This document shows positions 28,472 to 38,450 of a DNA stretch of 64,000 nt, piece after piece (position 1 is the stretch's first letter; each line of letters begins with the position of its first letter). Where the stretch lies: NCBI GenBank assembly GCA_001899005.1, contig MKUW01000006.1:186001-250000 (forward strand), written 5' to 3'. The notes under the pieces were generated by a model. The model was given only the letters and a program-made list of their open reading frames with translations. It ran no database searches and was not told where the DNA came from. This DNA comes from Chloroflexi bacterium 44-23. GTDB taxonomy: Bacteria > Chloroflexota > Anaerolineae > Anaerolineales > Anaerolineaceae. Made by a program: the position numbers and the translations under genes.

Positions 28472-29356
28472 ATGCGTTTTGGGTTAAGTCTTTTAATTAT
28501 GGTAATATTTCTGGCTTCGTGTAATTTACCGCTTTCGAGCACTCAGACTCCAGATCTAATTGCCACAGAGGTAGCAAATATTTTAACATCCACACCTTTT
28601 CTTGAGGCGTCGCTCACTGCTCCTATTATTACGCCAGATGTGGTTGTGACAGAGATCACCCCTATTCCTACCAAGCCAGCCCCTACTTCTATTCTGACAG
28701 TAGTTTCTCCCTCGGACACTCCAATTGAAGTGTCTCTGACCAGCACCGCCACCAATACTCCAACGTCCCCAATAGTTCCCGTTGGAGAACCAACCTGGAA
28801 GGAAACATTTGAGACCGGCACCAACTTTGGAATTAATGCAGATGGTTATGATGATGGCAACACACGTATTTCGATTGAAGACGGTGCAATGAAGATGGTC
28901 AGTATCAATGTGAATAGCTGGCGCGGATGGAGGTTGGCCAGTCAGAAACCAAAAAATTATTTTCTGAAGGCAGACTTTGAAATAGAAAATTGCGCTGGCA
29001 GTGACCAATATGGTCTGATTACGCAAGCTCCGGATTTCGACTCCGGTTATGGTTACTATTTTGGTATTACTTGTGATGGCCGTTATAGTATCCAAAAATG
29101 GAACGAGAATGGTCTGTCCAATTTAGAAGGTTGGCAAACGTCAACTGCTATAAATTCTGGTGCGAATCAACAAAATCAGATCGGAGTCTTAAAATCTGCG
29201 AACTCCTACCAGTATTTCATCAACGAAACCAAGGTAGCTGAAGTCCAGGATGATTTTTTCGCAGCGCCCGGGTTTTTCGGGCCGTTCATAGCAGGTTTAT
29301 CCTCCCCAAACTTTACGGTTAAATTATATGAGATTGCATATTGGCTAATACCTTGA
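28472..29356 (+). CDS. Lipoprotein with Pro/Thr-rich linker and concanavalin-like domain
   Basis: 294 aa. The lipoprotein signal ends at LASC (Cys17). A low-complexity Thr/Pro/Ser/Val stretch covers about residues 20-107 (for example TSTATNTPTSPIVPVGEP). The C-terminal 185 residues look like a LamG/DUF1080-type jelly-roll: WKETFETGTNFGINADGYDD, YFLKADFEIENCAGSDQYGL, FGITCDGRYSIQKWNENG, PGFFGPFIAGLSSPNFTVKL. Probably exposed at the cell surface and binding glycans or other ligands. No enzyme motif is seen. Confidence 0.72.
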   Translation: MRFGLSLLIMVIFLASCNLPLSSTQTPDLIATEVANILTSTPFLEASLTAPIITPDVVVTEITPIPTKPAPTSILTVVSPSDTPIEVSLTSTATNTPTSPIVPVGEPTWKETFETGTNFGINADGYDDGNTRISIEDGAMKMVSINVNSWRGWRLASQKPKNYFLKADFEIENCAGSDQYGLITQAPDFDSGYGYYFGITCDGRYSIQKWNENGLSNLEGWQTSTAINSGANQQNQIGVLKSANSYQYFINETKVAEVQDDFFAAPGFFGPFIAGLSSPNFTVKLYEIAYWLIP

Positions 29357-29374
29357 TTATGTAAGGACGGACCT

Positions 29375-29947
29375 ATGCGAACCCACGCTACCCAGCAACA
29401 AGCAATTGAATATGCTCAAAAAAAATTGCTCGAGAACCCTGTTTATCTGGACACAGAGACAACCGGATTGGGGAATACGGACGAGATCATTGAAATTTCA
29501 ATCGTGAGCATGGATGGAGATGTATTATTCGATTCATTGATCAAACCAAAGCAGGCCATCCCGGCTGCTTCGACCGCCATAAATCACATCACTATGGAAA
29601 TGGTTGCAGATTTTCCTACATTCCCGCAAATTTGGCCTGTTTTACTTGAAATACTACTCCCAGTCCCAATCGGAATGTATAATGCGGAATTTGATACACG
29701 AATGATAACCCAATCCATGGCCAATTATGGAGAGAAAATCAAGCAGAGACTTCAAGCTTTTGACATAATGAATGTTTATTCCGATTTTCGCGCCACCTGG
29801 GATCCCCGTCACAACACCATGCGCCGTCATCGATTGGAAGATGCCGGTAAATACCTGGGTATACCAATTCCCAACAGCCATCGTGCACTCGACGATGCCA
29901 AGTTAACCAGAGCTGTCTTCCATCGCATTGCCGGCCAGCCATATTGA
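29375..29947 (+). CDS. DEDDh 3'-5' exonuclease (DnaQ/RNase T-like)
   Basis: 190 aa exonuclease fold like the epsilon subunit of DNA polymerase III: ExoI YLDTETTGLGNTDEIIEI, ExoII region GMYNAEFDTRMI and ExoIII NSHRALDDAKLTRAVFHRI with the His five residues before the Asp. It stands alone, so it is likely a repair or RNA-trimming exonuclease rather than a fixed polymerase subunit. It starts 18 bases after the lipoprotein gene. Confidence 0.87.
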   Translation: MRTHATQQQAIEYAQKKLLENPVYLDTETTGLGNTDEIIEISIVSMDGDVLFDSLIKPKQAIPAASTAINHITMEMVADFPTFPQIWPVLLEILLPVPIGMYNAEFDTRMITQSMANYGEKIKQRLQAFDIMNVYSDFRATWDPRHNTMRRHRLEDAGKYLGIPIPNSHRALDDAKLTRAVFHRIAGQPY

Positions 29948-30715
29948 TTACCTTTAAATAATTATCGGGAATTCCAATACATAGATCAGGGGGTTATGCA
30001 ACAAACTTGCACAAATAGCTCAGACGAGATGTTTGGGTCATATTGAGATACTTCACTTGAAATCGGTGGCAACTGATGGATAACCGTAATTGCGAGGATG
30101 GCGCTTTACACCCGACAAAGCAATCCTGTCCTATGCAAGAAAGATTGCTGCGCTGCTCATAACATAAAGATCTGGCGCGTTACAAACTACCTTGAGAAAA
30201 AAGTTAAAAGGCTTTCCTTCCGAGGGGTATGATGTCTCTTTCACATGAGAACTCTCTTAAGGGCGAAGTATCCGGGGAACCCTCCCATCCTATAAAAACA
30301 TACCCATCGCGGATGCTTCGCCCATCAGCCGATTACTCCGGCCCATACCATATATAAGTGATGGTTTGGCGCATGACAAACACACCCCACGACTGTTCTG
30401 CATTGAGCAAAGCTATTTCATCCTCGTATACCGCCTTTCGGCGGTAGAGCTGAATCTCGCAATGACAGTTTAATCAGCAAAGGTCGGTAAGAAGGGGGAT
30501 TACTTAAATTTTTTTACGGTGAAAAATAACATTGTTACATCAGAACGATCGTAGAAAAATCACCGCCATTCATCCGCAGATCATTTTGCGTGACCAGCAA
30601 TGGCGCGACCAGCTTGTGGTTTGCCAAAATTCAATTCTAATTTTGGAAATGATGGCAATTTATTACACTTAAAAGATTTGCGATAAAATAAAAGAAAATC
30701 TGTTCTGGAAATTAA
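29948..30715. repeat. Noncoding region made of small inverted-repeat elements
   Basis: No credible gene in 768 bases. A TIR-like pair GTAATTGCGAG (30086-30096) and CTCGCAATGAC (30456-30466) with one mismatch frames a 381-base unit. Inside are AGCAATC/GATTGCT (30119-30125 with 30143-30149), a 14-base pair with one G-T (30261-30274 with 30310-30323, core GGGCGAAG/CTTCGCCC) and a perfect hairpin TACCGCC-TTTC-GGCGGTA (30429-30446). These look like nested, non-autonomous palindromic repeats of the kind scattered in many bacterial genomes. There is no transposase. Confidence 0.65.
30429..30446. repeat. Perfect short hairpin inside the repeat region
   Basis: 7-bp GC-rich stem with four-base TTTC loop, just inside the right terminal repeat. 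No T run follows, so it is not a classical terminator. Confidence 0.6.
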
Positions 30716-32821
30716 ATGAAACAATTTTCTGAAATGCAAGAGAATATTGCGGAACACGCCATTGCTGAGACCATCTTTCTTTCTGGTAATGCCGCCACCG
30801 GGAAAACAACAGCAGCCTTAGCCTATTTGAAAACCTTAAGAGCTACTGGCGTTTCCGGAAATTCCATTATGATTCTTGTCCCCCAACGCTCTCTTGGCAT
30901 AGTTTACCAAGATTTTTTAGCAAAATTGGGTGATTTTAATGGTGGTATTGTCCAAATTAATACTCAGAGCGGGTTGGCACAACGCATGATTCGGCTTTTC
31001 TGGCCAATTATTGCCTACCAAACCCCTTTTGCAAACCCTCGGCTCTCGCCTTTATTTTTGAATTTAGAAACTTCTCAGTATTATCTGGATAAAATCTGTC
31101 AACCATTTTTCGAGAAGGGCTACTTTGAGTCAGTTCATCTTGAGCCTCCTCGCATCTTGACTCAGATTTTGGATAATTTGAATAAATCGGCTCTGGTGGG
31201 GTTCCCCTATCAAGAAATTAGCGAACGCTTAAAAAGTGCCTGGAATCTGGCACCTGGGCATATGCATGCCTACGATGAAGCTCAGGAAGTGGCTGATGAA
31301 TTCCGCCATTTTTGTTATCAGCACAATTTGTTGGACTTTTCACTTCAGATTGAGATTCTACAGAAGTATCTGTGGCCATCTCTATTATGCAAACAACATT
31401 TGCAAAATCAATTTCGTTACATTATTTACGATAATTGTGAAGAAGACACGGCATCCATACATGATATTATGCTGGAATGGCTGCCGAAGACTTCAGGCGG
31501 ATTGGTAATTTTTGATGAGGATGCCGGTTTCCGTACCTTCCTTGGGGCAGATCCTATCAGTGCCCAGCGATTGAAATCGGTCTGCAATTTTGTACATACA
31601 CTCTCAGAACCTTTTCTCCCAAGAGAGAATATGGAAACGGTAAGCAACGTATTAAACGCTGCCTTGAGCGGAGAAAGAATCAATCATATTTCTGGCACGT
31701 TTAAGCATTCATTTTCTCATCAATATGATGATTTCTATCCGAAAATGATCGAATCTGTTGCTGAAAAAGTCAATGAACTGGTCTCGAATGGTATCAAGCC
31801 GGCAGAAATTGCAATTTTGGCACCATATGTCAGCGATGCACTCCGCTTTCAGATACAGCAACAATTATCTAAACATGGCATTGAATTGGCATTTCACCGG
31901 CCATCGCGAAGCCTGCGCGAAGAACCAGTCACCCACGTACTTTTGACCTGGGCGAAAATCGCTCATCCTGAATGGGGATTGATCCCAACCCATTTTGACT
32001 TGCGTCAAGCTTTAACCTATACCCTACAAGGGCTCGATCCAATCCGCGCGGATTTGTTAACCCGCGTGGTTTTCCAATCCAAAAAAGAATTCTGGTTAAA
32101 TAAAATTTTTTCTGTGCGAATGGAAGTTCAGGAAAGGATCAGCCACTACATAAGTGAAAAATATCAAGAATTACTGGAATGGCTTATCACGTATCGTGAA
32201 AACCCTGTAGATTTGGATATTTTTCTGGCCAGATTTTTTGGAGAAATTTTAACCCAACCTGGTTTTGCATTCAAAGATAATTTCCACGCAGCTGAAGTAA
32301 CTTCAAAGTTGATTGACTCGATTCAAAATTTTCGTCAAGGCTGGCTGCAACGCAACCCGCTGCAAATCATAAATATATCCCAGGAATATATAACCACACT
32401 CGAAGCTGGCGTGATCGCAGCACTTTATCTACAGAGTTGGGATAAACCACCTGAAAACGCGGTCTATCTATCACCTGCGTATACATTTCTGATGCAAAAC
32501 CGGACTGTGCAATACCAATTTTGGATTGATATTGGCAGCCTTGGTTGGTGGCAGCGTCTCTTGCAGCCATTGACTCAGCCATACGTTCTTAGCCGCAATT
32601 GGCTTCCGGGCCAAAAGTGGACCGATTTTAACGAATACGAGACAAACCAGGCCAACCTACGAAGATTATGCGCGGGATTGATTAAAAGATGTGAAAGCGG
32701 TTTGTTCTTACATTACAGTGGTTACAATGAAAGCGGAGGTGAAGATCGCGGACCTTTATTAAAAGCTGTCCAAAAAATCTTACGGTTTACATTCACTGAT
32801 CAGGAGATCAAAGATGTTTAA
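30716..32821 (+). CDS. AddB/RexB-like helicase-fold protein, first gene of a split helicase-nuclease operon
   Basis: 701 aa. N-terminal Walker A GNAATGKTT (residues 24-32) in a UvrD/AddB-like setting, then ILVPQRSLGIVYQDFLAKLG, a Walker B-like DEDAGFRTFLGADP near residue 268, and KPAEIAILAPYVSDALRFQI, a helicase motif IV/V-like stretch. It has no PD-(D/E)XK nuclease domain and no Cys cluster, unlike AddB. It overlaps the UvrD-like gene by eight bases. I infer a partner role in double-strand end processing; the match to AddB is by layout and motifs, not by close similarity. Confidence 0.65.
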   Translation: MKQFSEMQENIAEHAIAETIFLSGNAATGKTTAALAYLKTLRATGVSGNSIMILVPQRSLGIVYQDFLAKLGDFNGGIVQINTQSGLAQRMIRLFWPIIAYQTPFANPRLSPLFLNLETSQYYLDKICQPFFEKGYFESVHLEPPRILTQILDNLNKSALVGFPYQEISERLKSAWNLAPGHMHAYDEAQEVADEFRHFCYQHNLLDFSLQIEILQKYLWPSLLCKQHLQNQFRYIIYDNCEEDTASIHDIMLEWLPKTSGGLVIFDEDAGFRTFLGADPISAQRLKSVCNFVHTLSEPFLPRENMETVSNVLNAALSGERINHISGTFKHSFSHQYDDFYPKMIESVAEKVNELVSNGIKPAEIAILAPYVSDALRFQIQQQLSKHGIELAFHRPSRSLREEPVTHVLLTWAKIAHPEWGLIPTHFDLRQALTYTLQGLDPIRADLLTRVVFQSKKEFWLNKIFSVRMEVQERISHYISEKYQELLEWLITYRENPVDLDIFLARFFGEILTQPGFAFKDNFHAAEVTSKLIDSIQNFRQGWLQRNPLQIINISQEYITTLEAGVIAALYLQSWDKPPENAVYLSPAYTFLMQNRTVQYQFWIDIGSLGWWQRLLQPLTQPYVLSRNWLPGQKWTDFNEYETNQANLRRLCAGLIKRCESGLFLHYSGYNESGGEDRGPLLKAVQKILRFTFTDQEIKDV

Positions 32822-35066
32822 ACCACGCTTGAAACAAATTGAAGTCTTGAAATATAGTGATGGAAAAATGGGTGTTTCAGCCGTCCCTGGTTCCGGAAAG
32901 ACTCAAACGCTTTCATTCCTCGCGGCAAATATACTGGCAGAGGGGCGAATAAATGACGATCAGGAGGTATTGATCGTTACTCTTGTCAATTCGGCTGTAA
33001 ATAATTTTTCTGGTCGAATTTCATCATTCATGCAGAATTTCGGTTTACTACCAAATTTGGGCTATCGTGTCCTTACTCTGCATTCATTGGCAAACCAAAT
33101 CGTTCAGGAACGTCCTGACCTGATTGGGCTGGACAATCAATTTCAGATCATCGATGAGCGAGAGATACAGGGCATAATCTTATCTTCGGTTGATAGTTGG
33201 ATGCACATCAATCATCAAATTTTAGAAAATTGGACAAAAGAAGACAATTCTCTGGAAAATCCTAAAATTCGCTCTGGATGGCAAAAGGCTCTGACCACCA
33301 TCTCACTTAACTTTATCCGCAAAGCAAAGGATCTTCGAACCACACCTGTCGAATTAGAAAAGTATTACAAATCCATGGCATTGGATGATCCCCTGCTTTC
33401 CCTCGGAATTTCAATTTATAAAGACTATCAACGTGCCTTGAATTTTCGGTCGGCTGTTGATTTTGATGACTTAATACGTTTTGCATTGCTTGCTCTTCAA
33501 ATGGATGTGGATTTCTTACAAAGACTTCAATATCGCTGGCCTTTTATTCTTGAAGATGAAGCCCAGGATAGCAGCGCATTACAGGAAGAAATTTTGCATA
33601 CACTCGCTGGAGATGATGGTAACTGGGTGCGGGTTGGCGACCCAAATCAAGCAATTTATGAGACCTTCACAACTGCCAGTCCTGAATATTTAAAAAGGTT
33701 CTTAAAACAGCCTGGCGTGATAGCGCGCGATTTGCCCAATTCCGGACGGTCCTCCCTGGCCATCATGGCTCTGGCCAATGAACTGATACGCTGGACAAAT
33801 GAAAACCACCCGGTACATGAATTACGTGATGCACTTACCGAACCTTTTATTTTACCAACTCCTGCGGGCGACCCCCAGCCAAATCCACCAACCATCCCCA
33901 ACGGTGTGGTTATTTACGATAAAGAAATGCCAGCCAATGTGGAACTTGAAAATGTAGCCAAATCAATAAAAAGCTGGTTGAGTGATCATCCCAGCTCCAC
34001 AGTAGCGGCACTGGTACCGCGCAATGATCGCGGGGCTAAATTGGTTGAAATACTCCAAAGGGAAAATATTCCTCATTTGGAAATTTTACAAACCAGCCAA
34101 TCAACACGTGAAACAGCGCGTATGCTGGCGGAAATCCTCACATTTATTCAAAACCCAATGCAAACGTCAAATCTTGTCAGGGTTTATGAAAATTTTGACA
34201 AAATTTTCTTCCATTCAATAAACAAACGATTAAATGAGACCATTCAATTATTGCGTTCTTGCCCACGCCTGGAGGAATTTCTTTACCCTTTTCCAGGAAA
34301 AGATTGGCTTCAATCCCAATTTCTGAACGATAGCATCATCGATCCACTTATATTCACCAATTTGGAAAGTTTCCGCCAGTACCTGGTGCGATGGCAAGCA
34401 GCTGTAGATCTGCCCATTGATCAATTAATCCTGACTATTGGACAGGACATTTTTTCTGAACCGGCTGATCTGGCACTTTCTCACCGGTTGGCACTGGTTT
34501 TGGAGCAGACATCTCACAATCATCCTGATTGGCTTCTGCCAGATTTTGTAGCTGAACTTAAAATGATTGCAGAAAATCGTCGAAAGATGTTTGGATTTCA
34601 AGATCAGGATACTGGTTTTGATCCCGATTTGCACAAAGGGAAGGCGATCATCACTACTTACCATAAAGCTAAAGGCTTGGAATGGGATCGAGTTTATTTG
34701 CTCTCTGTTAATACATACGATTTCCCATCTGCCCAGCAAAGCGATAATTCGATTAGTGAAAAATATTTTTACAAAGATTCTCTCAACCTCGAAGCAGAAA
34801 TTCTTGCCAGGCTGGAAGCATTGGCACAGAATGACATTGAGGCCCTATACCAGCCTTACGGGAAGGCCACTGATCAAGCAAGAATAGATTATGCTGCCGA
34901 GCGATTACGATTGCTCTTTGTAGGCATCACCCGTGCTCGCACTGAATTAACCATCACCTGGAACAGTGGTGATCCGCATCGTAAAGGGGCAGAAAAGAAT
35001 TCGGCATCCATTCCGCTTATTGCTTTAAAAACGTTCCTGGAGACTCAAAATGAAGCACTTCCTTAA
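32814..35066 (+). CDS. UvrD/Rep-family (AddA-like) DNA helicase without nuclease domain
   Basis: 750 aa SF1A helicase. Motif I SAVPGSGKTQTLSFLAANIL (residues 22-41), motif II FILEDEAQDSSALQEEI, motif III RVGDPNQAIYETF, motif V TTYHKAKGLEWDRVYLLSVN and motif VI RLLFVGITRARTELTITW are all intact, so it should translocate on DNA with ATP. The protein ends soon after motif VI and lacks the C-terminal nuclease domain of AddA/RecB. That activity is encoded by the next gene, which overlaps by 17 bases. Confidence 0.88.
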   Translation: MFKPRLKQIEVLKYSDGKMGVSAVPGSGKTQTLSFLAANILAEGRINDDQEVLIVTLVNSAVNNFSGRISSFMQNFGLLPNLGYRVLTLHSLANQIVQERPDLIGLDNQFQIIDEREIQGIILSSVDSWMHINHQILENWTKEDNSLENPKIRSGWQKALTTISLNFIRKAKDLRTTPVELEKYYKSMALDDPLLSLGISIYKDYQRALNFRSAVDFDDLIRFALLALQMDVDFLQRLQYRWPFILEDEAQDSSALQEEILHTLAGDDGNWVRVGDPNQAIYETFTTASPEYLKRFLKQPGVIARDLPNSGRSSLAIMALANELIRWTNENHPVHELRDALTEPFILPTPAGDPQPNPPTIPNGVVIYDKEMPANVELENVAKSIKSWLSDHPSSTVAALVPRNDRGAKLVEILQRENIPHLEILQTSQSTRETARMLAEILTFIQNPMQTSNLVRVYENFDKIFFHSINKRLNETIQLLRSCPRLEEFLYPFPGKDWLQSQFLNDSIIDPLIFTNLESFRQYLVRWQAAVDLPIDQLILTIGQDIFSEPADLALSHRLALVLEQTSHNHPDWLLPDFVAELKMIAENRRKMFGFQDQDTGFDPDLHKGKAIITTYHKAKGLEWDRVYLLSVNTYDFPSAQQSDNSISEKYFYKDSLNLEAEILARLEALAQNDIEALYQPYGKATDQARIDYAAERLRLLFVGITRARTELTITWNSGDPHRKGAEKNSASIPLIALKTFLETQNEALP

Positions 35067-35874
35067 TTTCTCATTCAGCCAAATGAAACTTCAAGATTAT
35101 ATTGAATGTGAACGCCGTTTTGAGCTTAAATATATTCTTCAACAGGCCTGGCCGGCTCTTCGATCTGAGCCTGTCATTTTAATTGAAAAGCAAATGCAGC
35201 TTGGCAAGCAATTTCATCTGCTTGCACAGCAATTATTCAGCGGAATACCTGAATCCGATATAGCCCAACAAATCGATGATATCAATTTATTGGAGTGGTG
35301 GCAAAATTTTTTGCCCTTTGCTTTGCCACTTACAAAAAACGATCATTATCCTGAATATAAGCTTTCAGGAAGAATTAATAATTCTCCATTCATTGCGGTT
35401 TTCGATCTACTTGTCATTACAAAAGAAAACCAATTTATTATTTATGACTGGAAAACCTCACAAAAAAAACAAACACGCTCCGAATTGAAAGAAAAAATTC
35501 AAAGTAGACTATATCCACTTTTGTTGGCACAAGCAGGAAAATACATCCGCCGTGACGCACCTGCCCAACCAGATAGCATTGAAATGGTTTACTGGTTTAC
35601 CAATTATCCGAATGAACCTGAGACATTTCAATACTCCGAAAATCAATATGAAATCGATATAGAATATTTCACCAATTTATTAAACGAAATTTCCCACAAA
35701 TTTGAAAGTGGCTTTGAAAAAACGGAAAATCTACGACGTTGTAAATTTTGTCAATACCGTTCTTATTGTGAACGGGGTGATCAGGCTGGATTATCAGAAG
35801 CAGTAAATGAAGAACTTTGGGCGGAGCAAATTGAAAATTTGGATATCATGCAAATTGGAGAAATTGAGTTTTGA
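35050..35874 (+). CDS. Stand-alone Fe-S PD-(D/E)XK nuclease (RecB/AddB nuclease type)
   Basis: 274 aa. Starts with the FSFSQMKLQDYIECERRFEL segment typical of RecB-family nuclease domains. Catalytic residues are visible as AVFDLLVI and IIYDWKTSQKK (D-x-n-D-W-K). Four cysteines fit the AddB-type 4Fe-4S staple: C20 early and C231, C234, C240 (CKFCQYRSYC) late. It overlaps the helicase gene by 17 bases and recJ by four. It probably supplies the nuclease activity for the two upstream helicase-fold proteins. Confidence 0.82.
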   Translation: MKHFLNFSFSQMKLQDYIECERRFELKYILQQAWPALRSEPVILIEKQMQLGKQFHLLAQQLFSGIPESDIAQQIDDINLLEWWQNFLPFALPLTKNDHYPEYKLSGRINNSPFIAVFDLLVITKENQFIIYDWKTSQKKQTRSELKEKIQSRLYPLLLAQAGKYIRRDAPAQPDSIEMVYWFTNYPNEPETFQYSENQYEIDIEYFTNLLNEISHKFESGFEKTENLRRCKFCQYRSYCERGDQAGLSEAVNEELWAEQIENLDIMQIGEIEF

Positions 35875-38207
35875 GCGACCCAACGATTGAATGGGTTTTA
35901 CGCCCTAAAAAAGTGGTTCCAAAGGATCTGATAGTTCAATTCCCGAATCAATTTGTTCAACAGCGGCTTCTGCAAAACAATATCAGTGAGCTTCAGCAAG
36001 CTAAAGCCTTTATCGACCCAACTGCATATACCCCCACTCCGGCGCAGCAAATCCCCGATTTGCAAATTGCCGCTGAAAGAATTGTGACAGCAATTGCAGA
36101 AAAACAAGAAATTGGAATCTGGGGTGATTTTGATGTTGATGGACAAACCGCAACAACACTCTTGGTACAGGGTTTACGCAGCCTGGGATGTAATCCACGT
36201 TACCACATTCCAGATCGCCAAAAAGAATCGCACGGGATTAAAGTTTCTTATCTTGAAGAATTTATTCAAGACCCAATTCAACTTTTAATTACCTGTGATA
36301 CCGGCATAAGTGAGTTTGATGCCATTCAAATGGCAGCCAAATATGGAATTGATTCCATCATTAGCGACCATCACAGTCTTCCTCCTACACTCCCGGATGC
36401 TTTTGCGGTCGTCAATCCTCAGCGCTTGCCCGAAAAACATCCCCTCCGAGAGCTATCCGGTGTGGGTGTAGCCTATAAATTAATGGAAGCTGTTTTTAAT
36501 AAGCTCGGTAAAGATGGTGAAATTGAAAAATTGGTAGATTTGGTGGCGCTTGGAACGATTGCGGATGTGGCTATTCTAAATCCTGAAAATCATTACCTTG
36601 TCCAAAAAGGGTTGGACCGCTTACGTAATACAGATAGATTGCTCCTCAAGGAGATTTTTCAAATCAAAAAAATCAACCCGGCCAATCTTAATGAAGAACA
36701 ATTATCTTTTTATATCGCACCCTTATTAAATGCAATTGGCAGACTGGATAATGCTTCCCCTGTAGTAGAACACCTTCTGTCAAACAACCTGCAAGAAGTG
36801 CGTGTATTTGTCAGCATTCTCGAAAACCTAAACGAACGTCGAAAATTGCTCACAGAACAGATATATTCAGCGGCATTGAGCTTGCTGGAGAAAGATGCGG
36901 ATCATTCTGAAAGTCCCGCACTTGTTCTTTACCATCCCGAATGGTTCGCAGGAGTTCTGGGAATCGTCGCCAGCCGGTTGGTGGAATTATTTTCTAAACC
37001 AGTCATCTTGCTGACCGGTGATCCGGATGAAGATATTAGAGGCTCAGGTAGATCGATTGAGGGCGTCAATTTAGTCTCCGCCATTCGAGAATGTTCCAAA
37101 TTGCTTACTCATTTTGGCGGACATGCCATGGCAGCAGGTCTCAGCCTACCCTTTAAAAATTTAGCCGCTTTCAAAAACAACTTTAATCAATCTATACTTG
37201 AGCAGACAAAAACTGTACAAGTGAAGAAAGTGATCATGATTGATGATTTTCTTGATTTTGAAGATATTTCTCTGGAGCTGTGCAAAGAGTTGTCAATTCT
37301 AGCCCCATTCGGCCCTGGTAACCCACCCTTTATTTTTGCAAGTCGCAATGTTACCATCCACCGTTTGAAAAAATTTGGAAAAATGGGAAGGCACGCTCGA
37401 TTGGTCATAGGCAATAATGAGCTAACTTCTCATGAATTTCTGTGGTGGCAAGCCGGCGATTTGGAACTCCCGCAAACAAAAGTTGATATTGCTTATAAAT
37501 TAACCGTAGCCGCTTATAAAAATCAGGAAAACATTCAAATAGAGGTAGTTTCCATGCGGCTTGTGGAGGAAGAACAACAGGTTGTCTTAGCCCAAGCAGA
37601 GCAATTGGAAATAATCGATTTTCGAAATGAAGTATTTAATTTAGAAATCATTCGCAAGCGATTTCCAGATGTTTTGGTTTGGGAGGAAGGACTCGACAAA
37701 AAGAATCCCGATTCGATCAGCAGATTGGAAGTACGCCCTGCTAGCTGCCTGGTCGTTCATACCAGTCCTCCTAATTTACTTGAATTGGCTAAGGTGTGGA
37801 AAATCGTTAACCCGACCACTTTGATCCTGGCAAGCTTAATTCCCGCAACTGATTCTATTAATCGTTTGTTGCAAGTAATCACCGGGATGGCGAAGTACGT
37901 CATTGAAAAACAAAATGGGAATTTTAATCTCCAACGGGCTGCAGCACAAACCGGTCAAAGAGTATCCACAATTTATGCAGCCATCAAATACTTATCTGCA
38001 AAAGGAGTGATCTCATATTCTGAGCATCCTGATGCGGGAATAACCATCTCACTCCCAGGTCTTCCGGACCCACAAAGACTACAGCTGGCAGAAAATCTAC
38101 TTCGATTTCATTTGCGTGAGACAGCTTCTTTCCGAAAAATGTATACGAAAATAGATCCTGGAATATTGCTTGATGAAATGGTCGCCTTATTTGCAACCAA
38201 AAAGTAA
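35871..38207 (+). CDS. recJ: Single-stranded-DNA exonuclease RecJ
   Basis: 5'-3' ssDNA exonuclease of recombination and mismatch repair. DHH family: IGIWGDFDVDGQTATTLL, the LITCDTG segment, SDHHSLPP and VALGTIADVA. The DHHA1 part has SGRSIEGVNLVSAIRECSKL and THFGGHAMAAGLSL. An OB-fold and a C-terminal extension follow; the last 100 residues contain a helix-turn-helix-like QTGQRVSTIYAAIKYLSAKG, not part of the minimal enzyme. Start is TTG 35871, overlapping the nuclease stop (TTGA). 778 aa is longer than the 560-580 of the E. coli enzyme. Confidence 0.92.
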   Translation: MSDPTIEWVLRPKKVVPKDLIVQFPNQFVQQRLLQNNISELQQAKAFIDPTAYTPTPAQQIPDLQIAAERIVTAIAEKQEIGIWGDFDVDGQTATTLLVQGLRSLGCNPRYHIPDRQKESHGIKVSYLEEFIQDPIQLLITCDTGISEFDAIQMAAKYGIDSIISDHHSLPPTLPDAFAVVNPQRLPEKHPLRELSGVGVAYKLMEAVFNKLGKDGEIEKLVDLVALGTIADVAILNPENHYLVQKGLDRLRNTDRLLLKEIFQIKKINPANLNEEQLSFYIAPLLNAIGRLDNASPVVEHLLSNNLQEVRVFVSILENLNERRKLLTEQIYSAALSLLEKDADHSESPALVLYHPEWFAGVLGIVASRLVELFSKPVILLTGDPDEDIRGSGRSIEGVNLVSAIRECSKLLTHFGGHAMAAGLSLPFKNLAAFKNNFNQSILEQTKTVQVKKVIMIDDFLDFEDISLELCKELSILAPFGPGNPPFIFASRNVTIHRLKKFGKMGRHARLVIGNNELTSHEFLWWQAGDLELPQTKVDIAYKLTVAAYKNQENIQIEVVSMRLVEEEQQVVLAQAEQLEIIDFRNEVFNLEIIRKRFPDVLVWEEGLDKKNPDSISRLEVRPASCLVVHTSPPNLLELAKVWKIVNPTTLILASLIPATDSINRLLQVITGMAKYVIEKQNGNFNLQRAAAQTGQRVSTIYAAIKYLSAKGVISYSEHPDAGITISLPGLPDPQRLQLAENLLRFHLRETASFRKMYTKIDPGILLDEMVALFATKK

Positions 38208-38450
38208 GTGGATTATTCAACAAATCCTTTCTAATCAATCTCGTTTTCATTTCAAGGTAGAATAAGGAGCTTGATGCAAGTTTTCAAATATACCAAAATC
38301 CTATGAGTGACCTGTGTGCGACTGTCAATTTAAATCAAAGTTTCTAAAAAAACTTATCAATTTTTGTGCTTAATTACAAGCGCAACCTCCCACAAACTCT
38401 GATTGTATGATAATATTGGCAAGCTTTAGGCGGCAACAATTATGTTGCTA
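38208..38450. other. Intergenic region before the rpsF leader
   Basis: About 240 AT-rich bases with no gene. A TATGATAAT at 38406-38414 may hold the rpsF -10 box, but no -35 is convincing. A GCAACA/TGTTGC hairpin (38433-38438 with 38443-38448) stands just before the leader structure. Confidence 0.4.

Noticed and set aside
29948..30715. Insertion sequence or CRISPR array in the gap
   Set aside because: No transposase frame and no regularly spaced direct repeats; only short inverted repeats.
30716..38207. Defence island around the helicase-nuclease genes
   Set aside because: Genes are tightly coupled to recJ with repair-type motifs; no methylase, toxin or other defence gene is nearby.
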